The notes below the pieces were generated by a model. It had not been told where the DNA came from and ran no database searches. It saw only the letters and a program-made list of their open reading frames with translations. DNA of 64,000 nucleotides from Rhodeus uyekii (taxonomy: Eukaryota; Chordata; Actinopteri; Cypriniformes; Acheilognathidae), in contig JAWRVZ010000102.1 of NCBI GenBank assembly GCA_037043235.1, positions 1,445,501 to 1,509,500 of the forward strand, read 5' to 3'. Shown piece by piece: positions 26,301 through 36,284 of the stretch (positions within the stretch are counted from its first letter, which is position 1; each line of letters begins with the position of its first letter). Position numbers and translations under genes: made by a program.

Positions 26301-29300
26301 ACTGTGTTTGCAGTTCTGCAGGTCCTATGAAATCGAGTTTCTGACAGGACGTGCATGGATTGGAATTTGGTTGGTCATCATTGTAGTTCTCACGGTGGCC
26401 TTTGAAGGAAGCTTCCTGGTGCGATTTGTGACACGCTTCACCCAAGAGATCTTCTCCATCCTTATCTCTCTCATCTTCATCTATGAGACCTTCTTCAAGT
26501 TGGGCAAAGTATTGAGATACTATTTGTTGTTTAAACTAACATTCAAAAGTTTGGGGTCGGTAATATTTTTTTAAATGTTTTTGAAGTGTATTTTATGTTT
26601 ATGTTCACCAAGGCTGCAGTTATTTGATCAAAAATACAGTAATATTGTGAAATATTATAAGCATTTATACAATTGTCTTTGCTAAATGAAAGTATTCATT
26701 GATTTAAAAAAAAATCTTACTGACCGCAGACCTTTGAACAGTAATATGTTCAAAGTCCATAAAGTCCTATATGAGAGAGATTTAAATGTGATTAGCAGAT
26801 ATTCAGACAGTCTTTGCCTACTGTGCAGATCTTTATGGATCATCCTCTCAAGACCTGCATTGGGCGAGAAGAAAATGACACTGCTTTACCAACACCCATC
26901 AGTGACGGGGGGTCTGCAGATGCCTCTCAAACCCTGAACCAGCCAAACACAGCTCTCCTCTCCCTGGTGCTCACGTTAGGCACCTTCTTCATTGCCTTCT
27001 ATCTTCGGAAATTCAAGAACAGTCCTTTTTTCCCTGGCAGGGTAAGCTAGAATCCCAATGTTCATGCTAATTTAGTCTGCCATTTACTTGATTCTGAAGT
27101 GTTATTGTCTATAGTGTTATTGAATCTTGTTTTCCATACAGCTCCGAAGGGCTATTGGGGATTTTGGAGTTCCTATTGCAATCTTCATCATGGTTCTATT
27201 GGACTACAGCATTAAGGACACTTACACACAGGTGACATGTGAAGAAACATTTTATTATATTTTATTATAGTTTATTCTTAGCATTGTCCACCCAAACAAC
27301 CAAGTTAACTGTATATCAAATAAATTATACATTTCAAAATTATCATTTATTACTATTACTAATTACTTATTACTATTTCCATGGTATTTTAGACATGTGA
27401 CATTTAAACATGGAAACTAAAGGAAATTAATCTCACAAAAAAAAATGTAAATACTGTCCCCCACACACTTTAACACCACTTTAACTATCCTAAGATTTAA
27501 AACGGTAATTTAGTCAATTCTTTTGTTACTGTTTCTATGGTATTTAATAGACTTTTTAAACAACCAGTTTCCCCATGTAGACCAACTGAAATTATCCCTT
27601 CAACGGTTATATCCCTTCAACGAATAGCGACTGGAATATATTTGTCTTTGTAGAAGTCTTCTAAAACACAAGATGAAATGCTGTGTTCTTTAAACTTTTT
27701 TCCTTCCCATATAGAAACTAAGTGTGCCTGATGGCTTCTCTGTGACCAGCCCTGACAAGCGTGGTTGGTTAATACACCCAATGGGCTCTGATGGCCAGTT
27801 TCCCATCTGGATGATGGTTGCCAGCATTCTACCGGCTCTGCTTGTCTACATCCTCATTTTTATGGAGACTCAGATCACCACGTGAGTCACAGGCGTTCAC
27901 TAACCTTTTCTGGCCACACCAACTAAAACCTCCAATATATCAACATATTATTCCTCTGTTTTTATGGATTTATTTTCCTTTACAGTCTTATTGTGAGTAA
28001 GAAGGACAGGATGCTGGTTAAGGGTTCGGGGTTTCACTTGGACCTGCTTATCATCGTGGTCGCGGGTGGGATTTCAGCGTTGTTTGGGCTGCCATGGTTG
28101 ACTGGTGCTACTGTTCGTTCTGTAACTCATGCAAATAGTCTTACAGTGATGAGCAAAGCCGTTGCTCCTGGTGACAAACCTCGCATTCAGGAAGTAAAAG
28201 AGCAGAGAGTAACAGGATTTCTGGTGGCTTTATTTGTAGGTGAGTGGCTCAATTTCATGGATGATACCTATACCTGTACCGTATTTATTCGCTGCTGATT
28301 TAGTTTATTGCTGTCAGTCGATATTGGATGTATAAATTTTCAGGTATTAGATTTTTATTTGTTACATGCCTATTTTTCCATTTAGATTACCTTCATACTG
28401 TATATTGTAATGTTGTTGTGCCTACATTCTCATATAACGTTTAAAATGCTTGATTTTTAAAGATTAATACTAAATAAAATCATTTTAATACTGCCATTAA
28501 TTAGTTATAAATCATACCATGAAAATAATTATTGGTCACTTTTCATTGGTGTTGGTTCCAGAAAACAATTTTTTCCAATAATTTCTCCTATAGGGATTTA
28601 AAAAAAGTCTTTGTTAAAGCGTTATAAGCCATGAACCAAGCCTACGCTGAGAATCATAACATTACAAAATATGATTAGAAGCAAAAAAGTATGTAGACAT
28701 CTGACAAGATTACATGTACTAAGTATACAAGTAAACAGCATTTAACTACAATCCCATGAAGCATTGTATATCATAATCAGATTAAAAATGATGGAGATAT
28801 ATAAAATTACTCATTTAGAATAGTTGATTATACATAAAAACAATATATTTTGAAGTTAATTGCCAAATATGCTTATATATTCAAATATTTAAGTATTTTG
28901 AGAGTGTAGGGAGACCAACTTTGTGGCGCTTCATGGGAGTGGGCGGAGCTAACGAAATCTTTTAGTGCGTTTTGTTTGCTTCGGCTCTCTGATTGGTGTA
29001 ATTAGTGTATTTTTTCAAATTGAATTCTGCTGTCAAACACGATTATTTTAAAGTTAATGATTAACAATCTTGTAACTCTTAGAACTTTTAAAGGTTTTTA
29101 AGTTATAATTAAAAGTAAATTTACCTATGGAGAAATTTAATGGAGTTTTACTTCCGGAACGCAGAAGTTGCACTCTGTTGGGATCAGCCAGAATATTAAT
29201 ACCCTAGATGTGACCATTATTGGTAGTATTTTCTTTATATTTGTTGTTTGGAACTGAGCGTATATAAACCCTCTTCCTTCCAAAGGTCTCTCCATTGTGA

Positions 29301-30117
29301 TTGGAGATCTTTTGCGGCAGGTTCCTATCGCTGTGTTGTTTGGTATCTTCCTCTATATGGGAGTGATGTCTCTCAATGGGATCCAGCTAACAGAACGCAT
29401 GATGCTACTATTCATGCCACCGAAGTACCACCCTGACCACACCTATGTCCGAAAGGTTTGTCACAGAAATTTTAGCCAATCACAGTATTCAATATTCTGA
29501 TGACATTAGGTCTGGAATGCCTTTCTTAATTGGTGTCTTCAGATTTAACTGTGCTTTAACCTTTTTACTTATCTATTTCAGGTGCGTACTCTCCGCATGC
29601 ACCTGTTCACATGTTTGCAGCTGGTGTGCCTGGCTGTTCTTTGGATTGTAATGTCAACCGCGGCTTCGTTAGCCTTCCCGTTTGTCCTTGTCCTTACCGT
29701 GCCATTCAGAAAGTTTCTGTTGTCCCGAATATTTACTCACCGTGAGATACAATGTGTAAGTTTTTTCTTTTCCTTTTGTTGATAGGCAAAATGTCATTTG
29801 TAGATGTAGTGGTGTTTCATATAATGTGTTATATCCTAAATTATAAACACGTTTTAGTTGGGGTATGGGGTAATGTATTCTCTAAAAACGTGTCTAATGA
29901 TATCTGTAAGTTTATAATGAGGTTAAAAAAGTTAGATTTTATTTGTATTAAATCTCTATAAACAATAAAAATGACTAATAATGTAATCTGAAATCTTATT
30001 TTGCCTTTTGCACTGTTCATTTTGTCTATGTGACAGCTTGATGCAGATGATTCAGAGCCGTCGTTTGATGATAGAGAAGGCCAAGATGAATACACAGAGA
30101 TGCAAATGCCAGTATGA
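12212..30117 (+). CDS. slc4a2: Anion exchange protein 2 (AE2), Cl-/HCO3- exchanger, complete
   Basis: This plasma-membrane exchanger swaps chloride for bicarbonate and regulates cell pH and volume. Coding exons: 12212-12271, 16385-16541, 17034-17293, 17386-17522, 17599-17831, 19089-19228, 21496-21676, 22485-22620, 22754-22943, 23037-23142, 23247-23431, 24420-24636, 24753-24956, 25054-25202, 26314-26508, 26829-27041, 27142-27231, 27715-27881, 27986-28239, 29286-29455, 29582-29755, 30037-30117. All join in frame to 1232 residues (human AE2 has 1241), without stops. Seen in order: variable acidic/basic N-terminus; cytosolic Band 3 domain with the AE2 pH-sensing stretch WRETARWIKFEE (about 347-358); transmembrane exchanger domain with TVRSVTHAN; the membrane glutamate in LIFMETQIT (about 1002, equivalent to AE1 E681); and a C-terminal tail. 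One extracellular sequon NDT lies near 866. AE2 rather than AE1 or AE3 is chosen from the long N-terminus and overall resemblance. Probably the 'b' fish paralogue, given the ubtf-like neighbour; that letter is inferred. Confidence 0.97.
13203..13392 (+). repeat. Cyprinid MITE copy, forward arm of an inverted pair
   Basis: The stretch runs from CAGTTTCACAGAAAAAGGCT to GTTTGTGTAACCAGGCC and includes CTAGTCCCAGACTTAATGG and TAAGGCCTAATCCTGGCTTA. These are recognisable parts of an abundant cyprinid miniature element. A second copy lies in the opposite orientation at 13589-13812. Confidence 0.6.
13589..13812 (-). repeat. Cyprinid MITE copy, reverse arm of an inverted pair
   Basis: Its reverse complement carries AGACAAGGCTTAAGCTAGTC, ACTAAAATGCATGTTTGAGC and TAAAAGCTACTTAATGTCC, matching the element at 13203-13392 in inverse orientation. 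It keeps a central part (with GTCAGTGCCATTGTTTTGTC) that the forward copy largely lost. Confidence 0.6.
14640..14770 (-). repeat. Truncated HAmo-like SINE, minus strand
   Basis: The L2-type tail (TTTATCTAAAGTGACTTACA) and the box B region (CCCTGGGAATCGAACCCACA) of the SINE at 3700-3862 are present. The box A end of the tRNA-like head is missing. Confidence 0.65.
16086..16250 (+). repeat. HAmo-like tRNA-derived SINE, nearly full length, plus strand
   Basis: The tRNA-like head has TCCTGTAGCTCAGCCAATAG (box A region) and GGGTTCGATTCC (box B). The body follows, and it ends in the L2-type tail AAGTTGCTTTGAATAAAAGC then ATCTGCCAAATGCATAAA. It lies in slc4a2 intron 1, about 135 bp upstream of coding exon 2. 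It is not a tRNA gene, because the cloverleaf arms do not pair. Confidence 0.8.
17305..17343. repeat. (CA)n microsatellite
   Basis: About 20 uninterrupted CA units lie in the 92-bp intron between slc4a2 coding exons 3 and 4, starting only 12 bp from the donor. A long polymorphic repeat in so short an intron could affect its splicing. Confidence 0.95.
17943..18272. repeat. Miniature DNA element, 'TTTGGGGTCAGTAAG' cyprinid family
   Basis: One end has TTCAAATGTTTGGGGTCTGT and the other ACCTCAAACATTTGGAGCG, forming inverted ends. The interior has TCACCAAGGCTTCATTTGAT and ATTACTCCAGTCATTAGCC. This family is very abundant in cyprinid introns. The copy sits in the intron after slc4a2 coding exon 5. 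Confidence 0.7.
19995..20073. mobile_element. 79-bp hAT-type MITE with perfect 8-bp target duplication
   Basis: The ends CAGTGGTCCCCAACC and GATTGGGGACCACTG form inverted repeats. The element is flanked on both sides by the identical octamer TTCTACAA (19987-19994 and 20074-20081), the signature of a hAT insertion. It has no coding capacity. It lies in the intron between slc4a2 coding exons 6 and 7. Confidence 0.88.
20215..20718. repeat. Longer copy of the 'TTTGGGGTCAGTAAG' element, inverse orientation
   Basis: The left end is ATTCAAAAGTTTGGGGACAG and the right end holds TCTTACTAAACCCAAACGTT. The interior carries TTTTCAACATTGATAATAAT, CTTGAGCACCAA and GATTTCTGAAGGATCATG, all typical of this family. 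At about 500 bp it is one of the two longest copies in the window. Confidence 0.7.
20887..21162. repeat. MITE with 'CTTTATTTTGATGGTC' ends, left end duplicated
   Basis: The left end AACACTTTATTTTGATGGTC and right end GACCATCAAAACAAAGTGT form inverted repeats. A second left-end-like unit starts at about 20985 (ACTCTTTATTTTGATGATCA), so the first about 95 bp and the following segment are diverged direct copies. It lies in the slc4a2 intron before coding exon 7. Confidence 0.7.
21817..22378. repeat. MITE with 'TTTAAAGAGGACCT' inverted ends
   Basis: The left end TTTAAAGAGGACCTAACA and the right end ATAATATGGCCTCTTTAAA are inverted over about 14 bp. At about 560 bp it fills most of the slc4a2 intron between coding exons 7 and 8. 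Its open frame (22115-22321) has no recognisable product. Confidence 0.65.
23555..23872. repeat. 'TTTGGGGTCAGTAAG' family element, decayed copy
   Basis: Interior motifs CACACCAAGGCTGCATTTAT and TGATCAAAAATACTGTAAAA and the terminal TCTTCTGACCACAAACATTT place it in the same family as 17943-18272. It lies in the intron upstream of slc4a2 coding exon 12. Confidence 0.65.
23873..24352 (-). repeat. 5S rRNA-derived SINE (SINE3-like), minus strand
   Basis: The right part GAGGTCTCCCATCCAGGTAC, TAACCAGGCTCAACCCTGCT and CGCTTCAGTGGGCAACCAG is the reverse complement of the internal promoter region of 5S rRNA. The rest (GGATTTTTAATGACCACAGA, ATAGCGCTTTCTATGTACTG) is the known non-5S body of such SINEs in fish. 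It is not a 5S gene: only the promoter half is 5S-like and the copy is diverged. It lies in the intron before slc4a2 coding exon 12. Confidence 0.78.
25359..25642. repeat. MITE of the 'TTAGTTAACATGAACTAA' family
   Basis: The left half runs ACGTTACAATAAGGTCTC with AACATGAACTAAGAATGAGC. The right half carries the inverted motif GTTCATTCTTAGTTCATG then TTAACTAA. These are the halves of a common vertebrate/fish miniature element. It lies in the intron between slc4a2 coding exons 14 and 15. Confidence 0.7.
26536..26743. repeat. 'TTTGGGGTCAGTAAG' family element, short copy
   Basis: Ends CATTCAAAAGTTTGGGGTCG and CTTACTGACCGCAGACCTTT are inverted, and the interior has CACCAAGGCTGCAGTTATTT. It starts only about 28 bp after the donor of slc4a2 coding exon 15. 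Confidence 0.75.
28240..29285. other. slc4a2 intron 19, no clear element
   Basis: This 1.05-kb intron holds AT-rich sequence with a GC-richer patch (GGGAGTGGGCGGAGC near 28935) that looks repeat-derived, but no boundaries could be set. No exon was seen. Confidence 0.4.
30037..30117 (+). other. slc4a2: slc4a2 last coding exon with LDADD tail
   Basis: The exon follows the acceptor TGTGACAG and encodes LDADDSEPSFDDREGQDEYT plus EMQMPV and stop. The DEYxEM.MPV ending is the conserved SLC4A1-3 tail. LDADD is the carbonic anhydrase II-binding motif reported for AE1; mammalian AE2 carries LDANE at this point. Confidence 0.93.
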
Positions 30118-30590
30118 CCTCATTCCTCTTTTGTCACTACCTGGGCTAGCCTGACTTTCTTTTCAAGTAGAGATGCCCAAATGTACTGCCTTTTTTTGTT
30201 TCATTAATCAATGGTTGTCTTTGTTTTATTTTTGCTTAATTCATCAAGAGGTTATAAATATATACATGTAAAAGTGTTAAATAGTTGCTCAATGTAACTT
30301 GTATCTGTTGCGTAATGAAATCTTTGTCACCTGTACTATTAATATTTGATCTGTTTATTTATCAGTTTAAATGTTATTGTGACATGTGTATTGCGGAGGG
30401 TTAAATGAATTTATGATCTCCAGACAGCTCAAAATGATACAGAAAGCACTTTAAGGTAAATTGAAAGCCTTTTCTACTGCTTATCAGTTACAAAATGAAA
30501 TGAACTCCTAAGTACATGTACATGTACTCCTAAGAATGAACAACTGTACAGAATAACATTAATGCAAATTGTGTGTGTGTGTGTGTGTAT
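30118..30590 (+). other. slc4a2: Probable slc4a2 3' UTR, proximal part
   Basis: AT-rich sequence directly follows the stop. No canonical AATAAA is seen before the transposon at 30592; the first clear one on this strand is at 32489-32494. The 3' UTR may therefore run through the transposon or use a variant signal. Confidence 0.4.
30571..30590. repeat. (GT)n microsatellite, broken by a transposon
   Basis: A GT run ends in TA exactly where the Tc1-type element begins. A second GT run resumes at about 31568 beyond its other end, so the element landed in a TA inside or beside a GT repeat. Confidence 0.7.
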
Positions 30591-30591
30591 A

Positions 30592-31570
30592 GACTGCTCA
30601 AAAAATTAAGGGAATGCTTAAGTCACACATTGACTCTCAATGTGTCATAAAATTTGAAATTATTTATTTATATACATTTTATAATTTGAGAAGAAAATTA
30701 TGTGACCAAAGTCACATCCAAAGTCATCAACATACCAAAAATCAGTGCAAAAAACTGAAGTTACAGGAAGATCCAACTTGTGTGAAGCTCATCACAGCAA
30801 CTCGTACTGTAAGTAAGAAAACCATTGGCTAGAACATGGAGGTCTGCACGACCTTCCTTGTAAGCACAGGTCCCACTAGATGACGTCGGGCCATCATAAA
30901 ATCTGTTTCTGACAGTTTGGTCAGAAACATGCACACTAGTAGCCTGCTGGAGGTCATTTTGTAAAGCTCTGGCAGTGTTCCTCCTGTTCCTCCTCACACA
31001 AAGGAGCAGATACCAGTCCTGCTGCTGGGTTATTGCTCTTCTACGTCCCTGTCCAGCTCTCCTCGTGTAACAACCTGTCTCCTGATATCTCTTCCTTGCT
31101 CTTGAAACTGTGCTGAGAGACACTCCAAACCTCATTGCAACAGCACGTATGGATCTGCTATCCTGGAGGAGCAGGACTGCCTGTTGAATCTGATTGGGTT
31201 GCAGGTACTGCCTCATGCTATAGACAGTGACAAGGACCCTAACAAAACGCACAAGTAAAGACAAATCAGTCAGGAAGAATAAGAACAGGGCAATTGTCTA
31301 TTGTCACTACCTGCAAAATCATTCCCTTTTTGGAGGTTGTCTTGCTGTTGCTTCTCCACTGCGACTGTTTCATTTGCACCAAAGCAGGTGAAACGAATTC
31401 ACAATCACTAATGCTTCCTAATTAGATCGATTTCCCTGAAATTTAAATGACTTGGTGTTATACTGTGATGATTAAGTGTTCTCTTTTCCTGTGATGGCAA
31501 AGCTATATTTTCAGGAGCTGTTATTCCAGTCTTCAGTGTCACATGAGTTTCCTTATTTTTTTGAGAAGTG
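30592..31570 (-). mobile_element. Tc1/mariner-type transposon, internally deleted
   Basis: The left inverted end is GACTGCTCAAAAAATTAAGG. The right end appears in two pieces (GATGATTAAGTGTTC near 31470 and TTCCTTATTTTTTTGAGAAG near 31550). On the minus strand an open frame (31264 to 30761, 167 residues) encodes the N-terminal DNA-binding half of a Tc1 transposase. It has two helix-turn-helix stretches, one with IRAVAMRFGVSLSTVSRARK and one with DQTVRNRFYDG. After that the frame jumps to sequence near the opposite end, so the DDE catalytic half is gone. The element cannot move by itself. Confidence 0.82.
31484..31551. repeat. Fragment of the 'TTTGGGGTCAGTAAG' element inside a Tc1 end
   Basis: CCTGTGATGGCAAAGCTATA and CAGTCTTCAGTGTCACATGA are central motifs of the family seen at 62762-63128 and elsewhere. 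Only this core of about 68 bp is present, wedged between the two pieces of the Tc1 right end. Confidence 0.6.
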
Positions 31571-33400
31571 TGTGTGTGGTCAATATTTTTGTAGTTATCT
31601 ATAAGCATTGCCACTACCAACGTAACACTGGTTGCAATCACCAGTTTATTTGGAAGAAGAAGAAATGTATGTTTTTCACATTTGTGAAAGTTCTTTTTAA
31701 AATGGTTGCATAGCTATTTTGAAACCAGTGTTCTCACGAGAGAACAAAGAGGACTGTGTGTTTATATCACATGATCTCTAGGGAATCTTATAAGTAGTTC
31801 TGATAGTTAAAATATTTCATAAAGATAAGTGGATTTTATTTACTTAGTTTGTATGAGAGAAAATGAGAGAGGAAAGCCATGGTCATTGTTAAAAGGAATA
31901 TTTTATGCAGTTTGAAGGGTTATGTTTTATGCAATCTCTGCTATGATGAATAATGTTATAATTTAAATATCACCAATAACACTTGTGAAATGGTTTGATC
32001 GTTCACTGCACTACTGTCTAGTTTTATTAACAAGTTCCATAGGTGAATATTGTCATTTCAGGTACAGAATTAGAATGTAAACAAGAAACCAGTGTAGATT
32101 TGCTATTAATCCCCTTTCTTAAATGTGTATTATGTACATTCCAGTCACCAAAATGATCTTGCGAATCATTATTTTTATAAAGAAGGGACTACATTTAAGA
32201 TGCTGTTTAGTCTGTTGTGTATGGTTCAAAAATCAAAATGTGTATTCTCCCCTAATTTCAGTTAACTCTACTGTTTTCATGTCTAGCCCACACACTGTAG
32301 TAGTGCCTTTTATCCACTGATTGTTGCTTTTAAAAAGCTGAAGAAGTGACCTTAGCAAGAGAACACAGCAAGTGTGATTGAGAAAGAGGCGTTTGACTAT
32401 TGATTATTATATTACTGTAGAATATCAATGATTTGGGCTTTTCTTTTGGTTTTAGCTCTGAAAATATTTAGAATGCTGGCCCAAACATAATAAAATTATA
32501 GAAATGATTTTACATAATATTTTTTGTCTGTGTATTTATTAACATTGTACACACTCACAAAGCGAATTAAATATTTAAATATATTTTTGAAGTGCTATGC
32601 TTTCTGTTGTATTGATTTGAAACCGTTAGATTAGTACATTTCAAATGGCAATACCGTTACAATATCATCTCAAGTAGGCTAATCCTCGATTAAAAAAAAC
32701 AATTTCTAAAGCTTATCTATCGCTAAATTCTTTCTGTACTGTGCTAGAATGCTATTTTACAACTTTATTGTAACTTGAAGCAAGACAAATTGACAAGAAA
32801 ACACCATTTAATAATATGTAAAAACTTAACAATTCATGTGTTGTAGTGGAAGTGATGAGTGTCCGTTCACTCTTGACGCATCTCTGCTGCCATCTCACGG
32901 CCACTCAACGATGGTGCAACAAGCAAAGAAACATGCATGCTAACAAAGAGCATATGACACAAACATACTTTACTTTGACTCACACGCTTCTGCAGCAATA
33001 AATAATATTTAATAATAAAAAAATGTAAAGCATTCAATGAACTTACCTTGATGGAAATGTACGAAACAACTGACTCAAAAGCGACCTCCCACACATTTTT
33101 CTTTTTCATAATGAGTGGAAAGCATGTCGATTGTCAAAGACATGAGCTAAACAAACAGTCTACATAAGCATGAGGTGAATGTCAAATATTATAATATATT
33201 ACTTTGCATAATTGCATTACATGTATGTGTTGTTCCATGACAAATTTGGTTAATTTTACATCGTATTTTTCTTTTAATATTTGAAAATAAAAAAAAAACG
33301 TTCTCTGGTATTTCCAGGTTTTCCATGATGGTGGGAATCCTGGGAAAATGTAGAAATAAACACTAATAGTAATCAATGATATAATTGTTTTCTCGGTCAC
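31571..33400. other. 3' flank of slc4a2; AATAAA at 32489-32494
   Basis: AT-rich sequence without exons. AATAAA at 32489-32494 is the first canonical poly(A) signal downstream of the slc4a2 stop on this strand and could end a long 3' UTR, or may be chance in AT-rich DNA. Minus-strand open frames at 32867-33442 show no product. Confidence 0.35.
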
Positions 33401-35980
33401 TACAGTGATCTTGTGTGAAGCATCTCTTTCAGGACTGGTCAAACTGAGGGGGTTGAGTCAGTCACAGCTGTCTCCTCCTTTCCTCGTGCCATTGGTCAGA
33501 CTCACATAAAGAAATCTCGTGACGATTGTGTACAATCAGAGAGCACGAGAGAGCGGGATACAGTCAATGGCACTTTTACTAAGACTGAGTGCAATCTGTG
33601 ACTCTGAGACAGTGTCAGAAACAAGCAGCACAAGCAGCCACCAGCGTCCCTGACAGCACACCAGTTTAACACAAAATTGGGGATAATCTTGTCACACTAA
33701 TTAGAACGGACTGTACTGGGGCTGCATGGACGAGATGTCTGGAGCGCGGAGGCCGTGAGAGTGTCAGCGGCAACTGGATGAATGTGACACCCAAACCCAG
33801 CGGTGTAACTCTTCAAGTAGTTGCCAAACAGTCCTGCTCTTTATTTACATGCGAACCAGTAGATATTGTGTCCGGTTAAATGGACAGCCACAAAAAGAAA
33901 GCTACATAGCAATTGTGAACTAACATTAACGTAGTTTGTTACTGTTAGATGTATGTACGGTAGATTGCGACGTTTGTCTAAGCGAGTTTAAAGCTTGGGA
34001 AAGTAGCGCTTTAAAATGATGAAAAATACATAAACACTGAACTAATTTTATTTAGAAATATATAATTATGTTACAAATAAACATTATTTTTAAGTTTTAG
34101 CCTCCGCCTTTTTTTCTCGCATGTTTTCCCTCGGAGTTCCTCCCCCTGCGGCGCTGGGCGGAGTTTCATACCGAACCAGACGCTCCTTTTGTCGGATTCG
34201 TTTCGACCTGACTCCCCGGGGTTTACGGCTAAAAAACAGATACTTAAATAAAATAAAACCGTTTAACACGAACACATCACCAATTAACAAGCACATCCGT
34301 GCCGGAATATTGAAAAAGGTAAGTGATTTGACCATTTTTGAGTCCGTTTTGAACGGTTTTCAATTTGCTCGTCCCCGAGTCTTTGTAACATTCATGGCGG
34401 CTCTGCAGTGAAGGCTCTGGGGCGAGAGAAGGCACAAGCGCCCGCTCATACCTCTGTTTTTAATTCTGATTCACCGAAACATCGGATTATTCAACTGGTA
34501 TTTAGTATGTAAACAGAATTAAACATTTAGGTGTTTTATTCATGAAAAAAAATATTTTATTGTGAAATAATACATTTTATAATATTGTCACAATCCCTTC
34601 AAAAAAACAAAATCTGCATGTATCTACATCATCATTTTCAGTAAGGATGTAACTGGCATGCGTATATAAAGACATGGATTCGCGTTTTTAATCGGCATAA
34701 GCGGTATTCGTCGTACTTTCGCCAGTATCTCGCTCGCTAGCGGAGGCATTCGTGCCAGCGGAAGCTGCGTGGTGACTCCTGCCGGAACAAAGACGCCATT
34801 ACCGGGGTGGCAAACAGGCTAACGGTCGGTGCATTACAGCAAACGTATTTTACACTCATTCATTTAATAAGTCGTAGTGGGCTTCACATTAATTTATTTA
34901 AGTAAATAGAACATTTGTCAACATTAGTTTTAATTAAAACTGTGTATTTTTGGACAGTTTACTTTGTTATACATTCTGTCAGAAGTGATTAATACGATAC
35001 TTCGTGAACTTAGCACAACTAATAAGGTTAATTGTAAATAGAAAGTCTAGATAAGTCTTGCAGAAAGAGGAATATTTTCGTGGTTTTAGCTTTTTTGGCT
35101 CGGTTGACCTTGCGCGCGGGCGGGGATGACACTGTAACCGGGGAACTGGTGCCTCGCGAGGGCGCGCAGCGAGACACAGCTCGAGCGGGACGCGGGCACG
35201 TGCGAGAGGTCCAGCACTGGCACTTAACAGTGATGTTGGATGTGTTATATGACTTGAAATACAAGACAGTAAATATTATGATAATGGCAAAGTATAAATT
35301 GTACATTTCCTCAACACCCGACTTAGTTTGTTCGTTGTTATTAAAGTTTAAATAAACACGAATTACACGAAGATATTATAAAATCAGTTAAACAGATGCT
35401 GAAGCATATCCTATATGTGCTGAATTTTATGTCACATCTCTTACGAATCAGAAAATAAAATGTCCGTAATGTGAAGTACTCGCCTATGAATGTGCTGCAC
35501 TGGCAGAATATAAAGAGCGAGCGCTCGCGGAGAACGGGAGGAGAGACCGACACTTCCGCGGACACTGATGCACTCGAGCAAGGGTCGTGCTCGTCCTCGC
35601 GTCTCGCCGGCCGTCCTTGCATAATCCCAAAGAAAAGTCTTTCCTTCCATTTCTTGCCAAGATGACCCGCGACACCACGTACGTCTGTTCGTTTCTCTCG
35701 CATCCTCAAATCGTGCAAGAACCCCGGATGGTCGTAGGTCCTTCGTGGATGTTTAACTCAGCCGGTCGGATTAAGTGAACCGAGATGAAAATCTTGGCTT
35801 GATCATGTATTGGCGTTGGAAATATGCGACCATAGCATCCTGTCGCGGTTTCTCGCCGCCCGCCGCCGCTGGTGCGCTGGTATGGCCACGGCGTGATGAC
35901 GAGTCCGTGTCGAGGTGGTCCAGAGGCGGGGCATGGGCACATGTTCCTCTGGGGGGCAGTGATGACATCCATACATTTCA
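33400..35980 (+). promoter_or_regulatory. CpG-rich promoter zone of the UBF-like gene
   Basis: CpG density rises in several patches (about 33.48-33.78, 34.1-34.4, 34.7-34.8, 35.1-35.2 and 35.5-35.95 kb), while the flanks are CpG-poor. Candidate first-exon donors are TGAAAAAG|GTAAGT at 34318/34319 and ACACCAC|GTACGT at 35678/35679. Many short open frames on both strands here are by-products of the GC content. The region lies 2-4 kb upstream of the first coding exon of the UBF-like gene. Confidence 0.55.
35509..35514 (+). promoter_or_regulatory. TATA box inside the CpG-rich zone
   Basis: TATAAA preceded by CAGAA lies directly upstream of GC-rich sequence (GAGCGAGCGCTCGCGG). It could drive an exon of about 35540-35678 that contains ATG at 35662 and ends in the donor CAC|GTACGT. 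Confidence 0.4.
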
Positions 35981-36284
35981 TTAATCATATCACAACTAGA
36001 CGACCATTCACTAAATAATAATAATAATTAATAACAATAATAGAATCGTTTTCGGTAATTTAAATAAAAGGAAAAATGCTAGAGACGTAAATAAACGGAA
36101 ATGATTTAAATGATGATATGGCTGTTAACTGAAATAAAGTATCACAATTACTAAAATTTGAAAAAGTAAATTATTGCTTTATAGATAAAAATTATCATTT
36201 CAAATGCACATAATATTACTTAAAACTTAACATATAAAAATAATAGCTTCTTCAAAATATTATACTAACAATACTATTAATATC

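Noticed and set aside
35028..35988. Several open frames on both strands in GC-rich DNA
   Set aside because: CpG-rich promoter DNA lacks stop codons by composition. No frame shows a family motif. The only piece kept is the in-frame candidate N-terminus at 35662-35678.
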